Below, piece after piece: positions 9,660 through 17,621 of a stretch of DNA of 64,000 bases. Source of the DNA: Leptolyngbya sp. KIOST-1 (GTDB lineage: Bacteria; Cyanobacteriota; Cyanobacteriia; Phormidesmidales; Phormidesmidaceae); assembly GCF_000763385.1 (NCBI RefSeq), contig NZ_JQFA01000002.1:1116001-1180000 (forward strand), in the 5' to 3' direction. The translations under genes and the position numbers were made by a program. Under the pieces are notes generated by a model. That model was not told where the DNA came from. It searched no databases and saw only the letters and a list, made by a program, of their open reading frames with translations. Each line of letters opens with the position of its first letter. The first letter of the stretch is position 1.

Positions 9660-9728
9660 AGAGAGCGTCCTTAGGAATAGATAAAGGATGGGCAATTAGA
9701 AGGAAGGTTTGTGAACCGTGGCCGTTAC

Positions 9729-9764
9729 GGCACTGGGCCAAGGCGATCGCCTTGGCCCAGTGCC
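9729..9764. repeat. 36-bp perfect palindrome in the antiporter leader
   Basis: Two 18-bp arms with no loop, centred on the HIP1 octamer GCGATCGC (arms 9729-9746 and 9747-9764). It lies 70 bp upstream of the antiporter start, in the transcribed leader below riboswitch A. Neither side is followed by a T-run, so it is not a classical terminator. A protein operator or an RNA hairpin acting with the riboswitch are both possible. Confidence 0.85.
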
Positions 9765-9900
9765 ACTCAATCTCGATAGGTGCCACCGAGAGCCACCGAA
9801 ATTTGGCGCTAGGACGTTTCCATGGCGTATGCTCCAGAGTTCCAGGTCGATACGAAACCGTATCGCTGTGTACCAACCAAGGACACTGATCAATTCTGTG

Positions 9901-9914
9901 CTTCCTTAAGGAAG
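9901..9914. repeat. 14-bp palindrome CTTCCTTAAGGAAG
   Basis: A perfect palindrome about 20 bases past the 3' end of riboswitch A on the minus strand. It might be part of the expression platform, but no T-run follows. Confidence 0.6.
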
Positions 9915-9933
9915 GCTGAATTGCAGTTTCCTC

Positions 9934-10064
9934 TCAACGCCGACGAGGTTAGCTGACGGGCTAGGACTGAGAGCTGTCCTTCCTGGGTGGTGGTCAAAGG
10001 GTGACGCCTTTGACCCGTCAGGATTGGCCCCGTGAGTTGGTTCCCCCGTTCTAGAGCAACGGGG
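9934..10064 (-). ncRNA. c-di-AMP riboswitch (ydaO/yuaA class), copy A
   Basis: Read on the minus strand, the order is AGAACGGGGGAACCAAC, then GGGGCCAATCC, a variable hairpin, GGACAGCTCTCAGTCC, and the near-invariant 3' block CCCGTCAGCTAACCTCGTCG. These match the conserved parts of the ydaO leader in order and spacing as I recall it from Bacillus (GGGGGACCC, GGGGUGAAUCC, CCGUCAGCUAACCUCGU). CGTTG at the 5' side can pair with CGGCG at the 3' side to close P1. It ends about 275 bases before the antiporter start. Known members bind cyclic di-AMP and usually lower expression of potassium and osmolyte functions. I see no clear terminator, so the switching mechanism is open. Confidence 0.9.
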
Positions 10065-10120
10065 GCCGCGATCGCGACCCCCGACGCCCTGGATTAGGCT
10101 GTTCTAATTGTTCTCCAATT

Positions 10121-10150
10121 TTTATAGCACCGGATTTCAATTGCGCTCAA
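10121..10150 (-). promoter_or_regulatory. Predicted sigma70-type promoter for riboswitch A and the antiporter
   Basis: On the minus strand TTGAGC (10150-10145), an 18-base spacer and TATAAA (10126-10121) lie just before riboswitch A and after the end of the usp gene. Position and layout are the same as for the promoter of riboswitch B. Confidence 0.55.
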
Positions 10151-10213
10151 TCTATCCGCAGATGTAGATCATCGCGACCCCCACACCTCCGCTATCCCCA
10201 CTTACCACGTCCG

Positions 10214-10738
10214 CTAAACAGACCCCTGAAGCTTTGGCTGCAACACCTCAACCTCCAGACTGCTGTCGTTGGGCACCACAACGGTAGGGCAGGGGGCATG
10301 GTTGGCCACGTGGTCACTCACGCTACCTAGAATGAGCTTTTTTAAGCCCCGCTTGCCGCTGTGGCCCACCACGACCACGTCGGCTCCCCAGGCTGTGGCA
10401 AGCTGGCAGATTAGAGCGCCTGGGTCAGCTACTTCGCAGACAAAATCGGTCGGAATGTTGTGTCTTAACGCCTCGTTGCGCAACCGCTCCAGCCAGGTGC
10501 GGGCCTCCTGTAACTGTTGGAGTTGGGCGGCGTCTTCGTCGTGCTGCACCTGGCTGGAGCTGCGCAGGCCCACCCCAGCATCGATCATCTTCCCCAGGTT
10601 TTCGTAGGGTTTGACCGGCAGGCTGTGGACCAGGCGCAGCTGTCCCTGGGAGGCCTCAGCCAGTCCCAGGGCGTAGTCAAAGACGCGGTCGGAGGCCGCC
10701 GTGCGATCGAGGGCCACCAGGATGGTGTGATAGTTCAC
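10214..10738 (-). CDS. Universal stress protein (UspA family)
   Basis: A 174-residue protein. I prefer the GTG at 10738 (NYHTILVALDRT follows) because GGAG lies 8 bases upstream; a GTG three codons earlier would sit almost on that site. The N-terminal VALDRTAASDRVFDYALGLA and the C-terminal ATP-binding signature GHSGKRGLKKLILGSVSDHV (G-2x-G-9x-G-S) are complete, so nucleotide binding is likely. It is the second gene of a two-gene operon, 31 bp after the other usp, and precedes riboswitch A and the antiporter on the same strand. Soluble Usp partners fit a role in sensing energy state for the transporter. Confidence 0.9.
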   Translation of the reverse strand: MNYHTILVALDRTAASDRVFDYALGLAEASQGQLRLVHSLPVKPYENLGKMIDAGVGLRSSSQVQHDEDAAQLQQLQEARTWLERLRNEALRHNIPTDFVCEVADPGALICQLATAWGADVVVVGHSGKRGLKKLILGSVSDHVANHAPCPTVVVPNDSSLEVEVLQPKLQGSV

Positions 10739-10769
10739 TGGGCTCACTCCAAAAAAGATGCCAATTCTC

Positions 10770-11348
10770 TTACTTGGGCAGCCCCAGCACCGAGCAGGGG
10801 GTTTGAGGATCGAGCTGCTTTACCAGGGGGTGCTTGGCTGTGTGGCAACCCACCAGCAGCACCTCAGCCCCAATCTCTTTGGCCACCTGGCTGAGCTCGG
10901 TCGCCACCTGGCCCACCCGCAGGTGGGCGTTGAGCGAGCCGCGCCACTCGCTGGCCAGGCAGCGGGCCTGCCAGAGAATGCGATCGGCATTGGCGATGGT
11001 TTTGGGGCGCGTTTTATCGACCACGTAAACCACATGCACCTGCACCGGGTTGGGCCTGGCCAAACGGGTTTGGTGAGCCGCGCACAGGGCCAGGTCGAGG
11101 GCGGCCTGACTGTGGGCCGAACCACTGTATCCCACCACAAAGTTGATCGTTTGCTCGTCTATGCTGTTGGGGTCTTTAACCGGCGGTTTTGGCCGCAGCA
11201 GCAGCACAATGTCCTTAGCCAGATCGCGGCGACCCAGAGCCGCCTCTAACCGCACAACCATAGGCTTGATCGCGGCCTCGGGGGAGCCCTGAGGGGCGAT
11301 CGAATGACGCTGCCTTACCGGGGCAGGGGCGCGAGATTTGAGCTGCAT
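10770..11348 (-). CDS. Universal stress protein-like protein with N-terminal extension
   Basis: The ATG at 11348 (MQLKSRAPAPVRQ) has AGGAGGG directly upstream, which decides the start. The 192-residue product has a basic unstructured start of about 50 residues, then a Usp fold: INFVVGYSGSAHSQAALDLA, VQVHVVYVVD, and EIGAEVLLVGCHTAKHPLVKQL. The ATP-loop glycines of the second half are not conserved (GCHTAKHPLVKQ instead of G-2x-G-9x-G), so it may not bind nucleotide. First gene after riboswitch B, about 105 bases downstream of the aptamer. Confidence 0.82.
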   Translation of the reverse strand: MQLKSRAPAPVRQRHSIAPQGSPEAAIKPMVVRLEAALGRRDLAKDIVLLLRPKPPVKDPNSIDEQTINFVVGYSGSAHSQAALDLALCAAHQTRLARPNPVQVHVVYVVDKTRPKTIANADRILWQARCLASEWRGSLNAHLRVGQVATELSQVAKEIGAEVLLVGCHTAKHPLVKQLDPQTPCSVLGLPK

Positions 11349-11453
11349 GAGACCCTCCTGGAGCCTAGTTATAAACAGCGAACAAGCCGTGGCAACACGA
11401 CTTAGGACACTGAAACAACCAACGCATGGGCGTAAATGGTGAGATTCAGTCTC

Positions 11454-11578
11454 CCTCAATGCCGACGAGGTTAGCTGACGGGCTAGGGCTGAGAGATGCC
11501 CTTTTCCGATTACCCTCTATAGGGTTTAAGAACTCGGAAATACGCCCCTTTAACGGTTCCCCCGCTCTAGCAGCGTAA
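11454..11578 (-). ncRNA. c-di-AMP riboswitch (ydaO/yuaA class), copy B
   Basis: On the minus strand: ACGCTGCTAGAGCGGGGGAACC, then GGGGCG, a hairpin, GGGCATCTCTCAGCCC and CCCGTCAGCTAACCTCGTCG, the same conserved blocks in the same order as copy A and the known ydaO leaders. ACGCTG can pair with CGGCAT to close P1. The conserved blocks match copy A while the variable hairpins differ in length and sequence, which indicates two selected RNAs and not a recent duplicate. It lies before the usp-usp operon. Confidence 0.92.
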
Positions 11579-11639
11579 AGGCTTGTAAAGCGATTAGAGG
11601 CTGCGTGGTTAGATTAGGCTGACTTGTTCGATTCTCTCA

Positions 11640-11669
11640 ATTTTAAATCCGGAAAACAAAAAGCGTCAA
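11640..11669 (-). promoter_or_regulatory. Predicted sigma70-type promoter for riboswitch B and the usp operon
   Basis: On the minus strand TTGACG (11669-11664), an 18-base spacer and TAAAAT (11645-11640), each one or two bases from consensus. Transcription would start just before the riboswitch. Confidence 0.65.
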
Positions 11670-12185
11670 GCGGAAGATTACGTTATATAACCATTTCTGG
11701 ATTCCAAATCGTTGAAATAATTAAGCTCTTCAATTGACCCTAAATCCACTGACAAAAGGAAATACATTGCTCTGGATTTAGCCCTCAATAAGACCTGTAC
11801 TTATTTACTATTAAAAGATTTATCTTAACGGCCAAGCATCATCCTTGAGAAGGATTTTAGAACACTGACCTCGACGACAGCCCCTCCTTCTGAACCGATG
11901 CAAAAGGGTTTAGCGACCTTAAAAGCCCCTATTTCCTTGATCCCTATTCCTAGCACTCAGGGTTTTGGTAGTTCGAAGCATCCTGTCTGGCGGGGGCTGG
12001 CAAGCCTGGCTGCTCCGTACTATCCGATAGGATTTTGGTGTGTCATGCGATCGCTGACCCATCCCACTTGTCAATAGGAATTTCTACTTGGCGCATGCAA
12101 TTATCAGTTTCCCCTGCACAGGTTGGGCGGCGCAATAGCAGACGCTGTTGGCGAATTGTTTCTTTACGGAATTGCTCGGCGTTGG
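11670..12185. other. Gene-free AT-richer stretch upstream of riboswitch B
   Basis: I find no convincing gene here. The first 170 bases are clearly more AT-rich than the surroundings; the remainder has no long open frame or similarity I recognise. It separates the riboswitch promoter from the decayed permease zone. Confidence 0.6.
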
Positions 12186-12258
12186 CCCCCTGAATCCCCC
12201 AACTTTGGGGGACTTTGACCTTCCGCCCCCCCAGGATTGGGGGCTGGGGGGGCTTTTC
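12186..12258. repeat. Interspersed palindromic repeat (GGGGGACTTTGA type), copy 1
   Basis: A C-rich/G-rich inverted repeat with the core TTTGGGGGACTTTGA and a G-rich end, of the same family as 56253-56323. Its G-run merges with the start of the 279-bp duplication. Confidence 0.75.
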
Positions 12259-12527
12259 GGGGCAACTTTTTCAAGCGTACTTTGCAGATTGTTGATTTTG
12301 CCAACAGCATCAGCGCTAGCAGAACCCAACACAACCAGCCCTAGCGTTGGGTTCCACTCCATTTCACCCAACCTACACCTGATGGAATGTAGGGCAAACT
12401 AGCGGGCCAAATAATTTTCACTATCTGCCGCCAGCGGGGCATTTCTAACACCCGCGCCACGTCTAAATAGTCTTTGGCACACTGGCCACTTCCAAAGCCG
12501 TATTGATCACCGTCGGCCACAGGGAGG
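12249..12527. repeat. 279-bp direct duplication, copy 1
   Basis: Appears identical to 12533-12811, with 5 bases (gcggt) between the copies. Each unit carries a short AACCCAAC...GTTGGGTT inverted repeat and about 130 bases of a permease gene remnant (KDYLDVARVLEMPRWRQIVK on the minus strand). Confidence 0.93.
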
Positions 12528-13095
12528 GCGGTGGGGCTTTTCGGGGCAACTTTTTCAAGCGTACTTTGCAGATTGTTGATTTTGCCAACAGCATCAGCGC
12601 TAGCAGAACCCAACACAACCAGCCCTAGCGTTGGGTTCCACTCCATTTCACCCAACCTACACCTGATGGAATGTAGGGCAAACTAGCGGGCCAAATAATT
12701 TTCACTATCTGCCGCCAGCGGGGCATTTCTAACACCCGCGCCACGTCTAAATAGTCTTTGGCACACTGGCCACTTCCAAAGCCGTATTGATCACCGTCGG
12801 CCACAGGGAGGTGATAAAATAACAAAAATAGCCGATGGATTGGCCAGGTTAAAAGTGGCCAGGGCAATGGGCAACCAGGCCACCGGAGACACCGGACGAA
12901 AGAGCTGCACCAGCGGGTTTATGGCGGTCATGGCGCGGGGCGACAGGCCAATCCAAAAGCCTACTTGAATGGCCACAAAAGTACCTAGCAAAAAAAACCA
13001 GCAGCACCCGACGCAGACTGGCCAACAGCAGCCAGCCAATGCCCAGATTGCCCGGCCCACGCCGGAAAAAAGGATTGGTAATGTAGTCGATTAAC
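12391..13095 (-). pseudogene. Nitrate/taurine-type ABC permease (NrtB/SsuC family), frameshifted and duplicated
   Basis: Minus-strand fragments give the core of a binding-protein-dependent permease: NPFFRRGPGNLGIGWLLLAS, GFWIGLSPRAMTAINPLVQL, FRPVSPVAWLPIALATFNLA, then in other frames SLWPTVINTA and AKDYLDVARVLEMPRWRQIV with IIWPASLPYI. These belong to one protein but are split by at least three frameshifts, several at homopolymer runs, and the C-terminal part is replaced by an AACCCAACC-type repeat. Part of the fragment is present twice because of the 279-bp duplication. No start, binding protein or ATPase gene is nearby. A relic of a nitrate, cyanate or sulfonate importer; the substrate cannot be told. 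Confidence 0.8.
12533..12811. repeat. 279-bp direct duplication, copy 2
   Basis: Second copy of 12249-12527. This one is contiguous with the rest of the permease remnant on its right, so it is probably the original and copy 1 the added unit. Confidence 0.93.
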
Positions 13096-13366
13096 CCAAT
13101 CTATCCGCCGACATAGGTGCTTTTGCTTTATTTATTCGTCTGGCATAAAGCTCCCCTAGGGGCTCCTTGTTTTGATCTGCTAGTAACAGTTTTAATTGGT
13201 CTTCAAAATTGGAACGTCATCACTTTGCAGGGTGAACCAAGGCCAGCCTAAGGGATGCACTGGCCTGTTGGCACAACACACCCTTTATTAGCGCGATCGC
13301 AGTTGTTTCCCACTCCAAACTGCTGTCGGAGCTACATATCCAAAGACAGATTCTTGCCCAGGTTAT

Positions 13367-14344
13367 CTAACAGTAAGCCTGGGTAAGTTGGGAGAGCCGA
13401 GCTTTTTCGTCGGAGCTGAGTTCCCAACCCAAAGCCCCGGCATTCTGGGCGGCCTGGCGGGCATTTTTGGCACCGGGAATGGGCAGCACATTGCCTTGGC
13501 ACACCAACCAGTTGAGGGCTACCTGGGCCGGGGTGCGCTCCCGCCGCTCGCCAATCTCCTGAAGCGCCTGGATCACCGGCATCAGCTTGGTCAGTCCGCC
13601 TTGGCTAAAGCGGGGGTCAAGCCAGCGCGCTCCGGCGGGCTTGAGATTGGACTCTGGGGTGTATTTTCCGGTCAGCAACCCCTGGGCCAGGGGGCTGTAG
13701 GCCAGAATGGTGACCCCCAACTCCCGCGCTGTGGCGATGATGCCATTGGTCTCGGGCTTGCGGTTGAGCAGCGAGTACTGTACCTGGTTGGCCGCCAGGG
13801 GCACCCCCTGTTCGGCCAGGGAACGATGGGCGTCGCGCATTTGCTGGGCCGAGTAGTTGCTCACCCCCACAGCCCCAATCCGGCCCCGCTTAACCTCCGC
13901 CCCCAGGGCCAGCATCAGATCCTTCTGGCTGAGCAAAAAGTCGAGGGGCCAGTGCACCTGGTAGAGCGCCACCGAGGCCACCTGAAGGCGATCGAGGCTG
14001 GCGGACAGGGCATCGGCCACGGATTGCTTGGAAAACCGCCACGGCAGCGGGAAGTATTTGGTAGCTACCACAGCGTTCTGGGTCACCTGCTGGGGGCGCT
14101 GCTGCATGAAGCGGCCAATTAATTTTTCTGACTGGCCAAAGCCATAAATCTCGGCGGTGTCAAACAGCGTCAGGCCAGCATCCAGCGCAGCGGCAAAGGC
14201 AGCATGTAAATCACTGTCGCTGTAGGCCTTGCCGTAGTCCCAAAAGAGCGAGTCGCCCCAGGCCCAGGTGCCTACGCCCAGCGCCGGTACAACCAGACCA
14301 TCCGGGCCAAGGGTAACGGTTTGCAGATTGGCGATGGGGGACAT
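13367..14344 (-). CDS. Aldo/keto reductase
   Basis: A 325-residue NADPH-dependent oxidoreductase of the TIM-barrel aldo/keto reductase superfamily. The catalytic tetrad is visible: Asp and Tyr in LFDTAEIYGFG, Lys in VVATKYFP and His in LYQVHWPLD. The NADP-binding C-terminal motif IPGAKNARQAAQNAGALG is also there. The substrate is unknown; such enzymes reduce aldehydes and ketones, including lipid-peroxidation products and methylglyoxal. It diverges from the peroxiredoxin gene across 90 bp, which hints at shared stress control, but I see no operator. Confidence 0.93.
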   Translation of the reverse strand: MSPIANLQTVTLGPDGLVVPALGVGTWAWGDSLFWDYGKAYSDSDLHAAFAAALDAGLTLFDTAEIYGFGQSEKLIGRFMQQRPQQVTQNAVVATKYFPLPWRFSKQSVADALSASLDRLQVASVALYQVHWPLDFLLSQKDLMLALGAEVKRGRIGAVGVSNYSAQQMRDAHRSLAEQGVPLAANQVQYSLLNRKPETNGIIATARELGVTILAYSPLAQGLLTGKYTPESNLKPAGARWLDPRFSQGGLTKLMPVIQALQEIGERRERTPAQVALNWLVCQGNVLPIPGAKNARQAAQNAGALGWELSSDEKARLSQLTQAYC

Positions 14345-14434
14345 GGGAAGGGCTCCGACGACAGCGAAGGGTACACCCTATATTGTAAACTTTGGTAAAG
14401 AGTTTTCAGAATCATCCCCAAGGAAGAACCTGCC

Positions 14435-14986
14435 ATGACCCGCCGCCAACTTTTGCAAGCCGCCCTGGGGTTTTGCCTGGTGTGCCTGAGCTGGCTAATT
14501 GTGCCCCTACCGGCCCTGGCTCTGGGCGGGGCACAGGTTCCCCTGGGTGAACCGGCCCCGGACTTCACGCTGCCAACCAACAGCGGCGATGGAGAAATTG
14601 CTCTGGCGGACCTTCGTGGCCAGTGGGTGGTGCTCTACTTTTACCCTCGTGACTTTACCTCCGGCTGCACCATCGAGGCCCAGCGGTTTGAGCGCGATAT
14701 AGCTGAGTACCAGGCCCGTAACGCTCAAATTATTGGCATCAGCGCCGACAGTGTTGAGTCCCACGCCGAGTTTTGTGACGCTGAGGGGCTAGAGTTTCCG
14801 CTGCTGTCGGACCCCAGGGGGGCGGTGAGCAAAGCCTACGGGTCGTGGCTGGGGGCGATGTCCCTGCGGCACACCTACATCATTGGCCCCGATGGCACCA
14901 TGCAGGCGCGCTTTTTGGGGGTGCAGCCGGTGATCCACAGCCGGGAGGTGCTGGCCGAGTTGGACCGATTGCAGCAGGCGGCCTAG
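14435..14986 (+). CDS. Exported peroxiredoxin (BCP/PrxQ type)
   Basis: A 183-residue protein; AAGGAAG lies before the ATG. The first 30 residues (MTRRQLLQAALGFCLVCLSW, then LIVPLPALALG) form a signal peptide, with a twin-arginine-like RR near the start but no full Tat motif, so the enzyme should act in the thylakoid lumen or periplasm. The thioredoxin-fold core has APDFTLP, VVLYFYPRDFTSGCTIEAQ with the peroxidatic Cys, and PLLSDPRGAVSKAYG. The resolving Cys that PrxQ normally has five residues after the peroxidatic one is replaced by Gln; the Cys in AEFCDAEG might substitute, or it is a 1-Cys enzyme. It detoxifies peroxides. Confidence 0.9.
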   Translation: MTRRQLLQAALGFCLVCLSWLIVPLPALALGGAQVPLGEPAPDFTLPTNSGDGEIALADLRGQWVVLYFYPRDFTSGCTIEAQRFERDIAEYQARNAQIIGISADSVESHAEFCDAEGLEFPLLSDPRGAVSKAYGSWLGAMSLRHTYIIGPDGTMQARFLGVQPVIHSREVLAELDRLQQAA

Positions 14987-15039
14987 GGAGTACCATCTCC
15001 TTACTTTCGAGCTACCCCTGGCATCGTTCCTGGCCGGAA

Positions 15040-17196
15040 TTAAATCAGGCGAATCCAGTAGCGATCGCGCCCCCTGCGCTTAGCCTGGTATAGGGCGGCA
15101 TCGGCAGCGGCAATCAGGTCTTCGGGCGACTGGTCGACGGTGGGCACTACGCTGGCGATGCCAATACTGATGGTGAGGTAGTCACTGATGGGTGACTGGG
15201 GGTGGGCCAGCTTCAGATTAGCAATTTCCTGCTGCAGGGCCCTGGCCACCATTTCCGCGCCCGTGCGGCGGGTGTTGGGCAGCACCACCGCAAACTCTTC
15301 ACCGCCGTAGCGGGCCAGCAGGTCGGCGGCGCGTTTAACGGCGCGGGTGGCGGCGGCGGCAATGGCAATCAGGGCTTCATCCCCTTCCTGGTGGCCCAGG
15401 CAGTCGTTGTAGGGCTTGAAGTAGTCCACATCGAACATAATCAGCGACAGGGGCTGCTGTTCGCGCACCAGCCGCTGCCACTCCTGCTCCAGGTATTCGT
15501 CAAAGCGGCGGCGGTTGGGAATCTGGGTCAGGCCGTCGAGGGTGGCCAGACGCTCTAGCTTTTCGTTGGCGCTCTTGAGCGCGGTTTCCATGCCCTTGCG
15601 ATCGGTGATGTCGATGCAGTTGGTGATCACGCCGTTGACGGTGCCACTGGCGTCCTGAAAGGGGCTAATCGCCACCTGGTACCAGCGACGGGTGCCGGAG
15701 CGATCGATAATTTCTTGCTCCCCCTGGTAGGGCATCTGGGTGGCGATCACCTGCTGATGAATACGGCGCTGCTGGCTGGCCTCGAACCCAGAAATGTTGG
15801 GATTGAAGTCGGTGTCAAACTTGCCCACCATATCGCTGGGCGTGATGCCGTGCAGGGCGGCACTGGCCCGGTTGGCCATCTGCACCCGGTCGTCGCGGTC
15901 CTTGACCACTATGATGCTGGGAATGCTGTCAATGACGTTTTGTAAAAACTGTCGCTGGCGGGCAATTTCGGTTTCGGCCTGCTTGCGCTCGGTGATGTCG
16001 CGCACGATCGCCAGCACCTGGTTCGGGCCACTGCTGACAATGCGGGCCTCTTCGTAGCGCCAGCCCTGGGCGGTCTGAAAACTGTACTCGTAGATCTGGG
16101 GCTGGCCCGTCTGGAGCGCCAGGCGTATGTAGTGCATGCGTTCGGCAGCCATAGCGGCAGGCAGCACCTCGGTCATGGCTTTGCCGATCTGCTCCCGGGG
16201 CTCCGCGAGCAGATCCACCGCTCCGGCATTCATCACGTCCAGACAGATGCCATCGCCCGAAAAGCGCACCAGCAGGTCAGGAATAGCCTCTAGAATGATT
16301 CGCTGGGTGGCCTCGGCCTGGCGCAGGGCAGCCGTGCGATCGGCCACCTGGCGCTCCAGGGTCTGGCTGTAGTCGGCCAGCAGGGTTTGGGCCTGTTTGC
16401 GGGTGGTGATGTCTTGAAAGGCCGCGATCGCGTACTCCACCCGCCCCGCCTGATCAAAAATGGGGGTGGTGGCCATTTCGATCGGAATTGGGTGATTGCC
16501 GGGGCGCAACTCCAGATCGTCGGCCCAGCCAGGCTGCCCCTGTAGCGCCTGGGTAATGGGCAGATCCTCCGTGGGGTAGCGCCGCCCCGTACTGGCCCGG
16601 TAGGCAATACAGGTGTCCTCGAGGCTCAGCGACGGCACCGAGGGCATGTCCTCAAGGCAGAGCAACACCCGGGCCTGCTGACTGGCAAAGACCATGCTGC
16701 CCTCGCGATCGTACACCGCAATACCCAGGGGAATGCCATCTAAAAACTGCCGCCAGCGCCGCTCACTGCGCTGCATTTCCTGGTTGAGGTGTTCCAGCTC
16801 GGCGAAAGACTCCTGGAGCTTAGTCGCCATCGTGTTGAAAGCTCGCGCCAGCTGACCCAGTTCGTCAAGGCTTTCGACCGGCAGGGGGGTTTGCCAGTTG
16901 CCCTGGGCCGTCGCCTGAATGGCCTGGCGCAGCTGGGCAATGGGCTGAAGCACCCGGTTGACTACCGCCAGGCCTACCACCACGGAACTGCCGATCGCCA
17001 CCACGCTCAGCAGCGCCACGGCCCAGTTGCCCAAATAAAAGCTCAAAAAGCCCAGCAGCCCGATCGCACAGCTAATTTGCAGGACAAATACCGCAGTCAG
17101 CACCGTGCTGAGGGAAAAAGGCCTAAGCAAACGGCTCAAGGGACGGTATAAAGGGAGTTTTGGCACTGGATTGAGTGGCAATATTAAATTCAGCAA
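15040..17196 (-). CDS. Membrane-anchored PAS-GGDEF diguanylate cyclase
   Basis: A 718-residue protein. Two hydrophobic segments at about 30-80 (VLTAVFVLQISCAIGLLGFL; VALLSVVAIGSSVVVGLAVV) are followed by a HAMP linker, three PAS domains at roughly 140-275, 300-400 and 420-540 (ITTRKQAQ, ITERKQAE and ITDRKGME close each), and a GGDEF domain. The active-site loop GGEEF is at 631-635 and the inhibitory I-site RAAD lies five residues before it, so it should make cyclic di-GMP and be product-inhibited. There is no EAL domain. Nothing in the PAS sequences identifies a cofactor. Confidence 0.95.
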   Translation of the reverse strand: MLNLILPLNPVPKLPLYRPLSRLLRPFSLSTVLTAVFVLQISCAIGLLGFLSFYLGNWAVALLSVVAIGSSVVVGLAVVNRVLQPIAQLRQAIQATAQGNWQTPLPVESLDELGQLARAFNTMATKLQESFAELEHLNQEMQRSERRWRQFLDGIPLGIAVYDREGSMVFASQQARVLLCLEDMPSVPSLSLEDTCIAYRASTGRRYPTEDLPITQALQGQPGWADDLELRPGNHPIPIEMATTPIFDQAGRVEYAIAAFQDITTRKQAQTLLADYSQTLERQVADRTAALRQAEATQRIILEAIPDLLVRFSGDGICLDVMNAGAVDLLAEPREQIGKAMTEVLPAAMAAERMHYIRLALQTGQPQIYEYSFQTAQGWRYEEARIVSSGPNQVLAIVRDITERKQAETEIARQRQFLQNVIDSIPSIIVVKDRDDRVQMANRASAALHGITPSDMVGKFDTDFNPNISGFEASQQRRIHQQVIATQMPYQGEQEIIDRSGTRRWYQVAISPFQDASGTVNGVITNCIDITDRKGMETALKSANEKLERLATLDGLTQIPNRRRFDEYLEQEWQRLVREQQPLSLIMFDVDYFKPYNDCLGHQEGDEALIAIAAAATRAVKRAADLLARYGGEEFAVVLPNTRRTGAEMVARALQQEIANLKLAHPQSPISDYLTISIGIASVVPTVDQSPEDLIAAADAALYQAKRRGRDRYWIRLI

Positions 17197-17443
17197 AACA
17201 CCCTACCTCTCTAGAATAAATCGCCCAGACCAGCCCGAACCAATTGCTGTGCCACCTGGGTCAGGGTCATCCCAGAACCTGGGCTATGAGCCTATCCTAA
17301 GAGCCGAGCCGGGCCACAGCCCGTGATCTCAAGCAGCCGTTTCCCTATCGCCAAAAGACCAGTCCGGTGATTTAAAGCAGCTGTGGGTGACTTTTTGGGG
17401 TTCTAGTCCGGGCTGGCAGATGGGGAAGTACCGTTTTTGGGGG

Positions 17444-17478
17444 GTGCAGGTGTCAGGTATTGGGGGGCAGGTATCAGG
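17444..17478. repeat. Heptamer tandem repeat (STRR), five units
   Basis: Units GTGCAGG, TGTCAGG, TATTGGG, GGGCAGG, TATCAGG. On the minus strand they read as the same CCTGACA/CCCAATA family seen at 18672-18706 and 62154-62188. Confidence 0.7.
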
Positions 17479-17531
17479 AATGATGGGATGCCTGTTGCCG
17501 TTAAGGACTAGAGCTAAAGTTCCCCCTGCCC

Positions 17532-17550
17532 CTTAGTCTCGCCTTAACCC
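17532..17550 (+). promoter_or_regulatory. Weak Pho-box-like element upstream of pstB
   Basis: CTTAGTCT-cgc-CTTAACCC: two 8-base units with the 3-base spacing of cyanobacterial Pho boxes; the expected third unit is not convincing. It lies 72 bases before the pstB start. Confidence 0.35.
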
Positions 17551-17621
17551 TAAACTCGCCGCAGGCTGCAATAGTATGGAGTGAGTTCTTGTTCAGACTT
17601 TAGCGCGACCCTGGTGCCAAG

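Larger units (their letters stand above)
17197..17621. other. Intergenic region upstream of pstB
   Basis: Divergent promoter region between the cyclase and pstB. It holds a heptamer repeat (17444-17478) and a partial Pho box (17532-17550); otherwise I see nothing. Confidence 0.6.

Noticed and set aside
12084-12655. Two minus-strand frames starting MGEMEWNPTLGLVVLG
   Set aside because: They are the same duplicated sequence read through an interspersed AACCCAAC repeat; no protein family fits.
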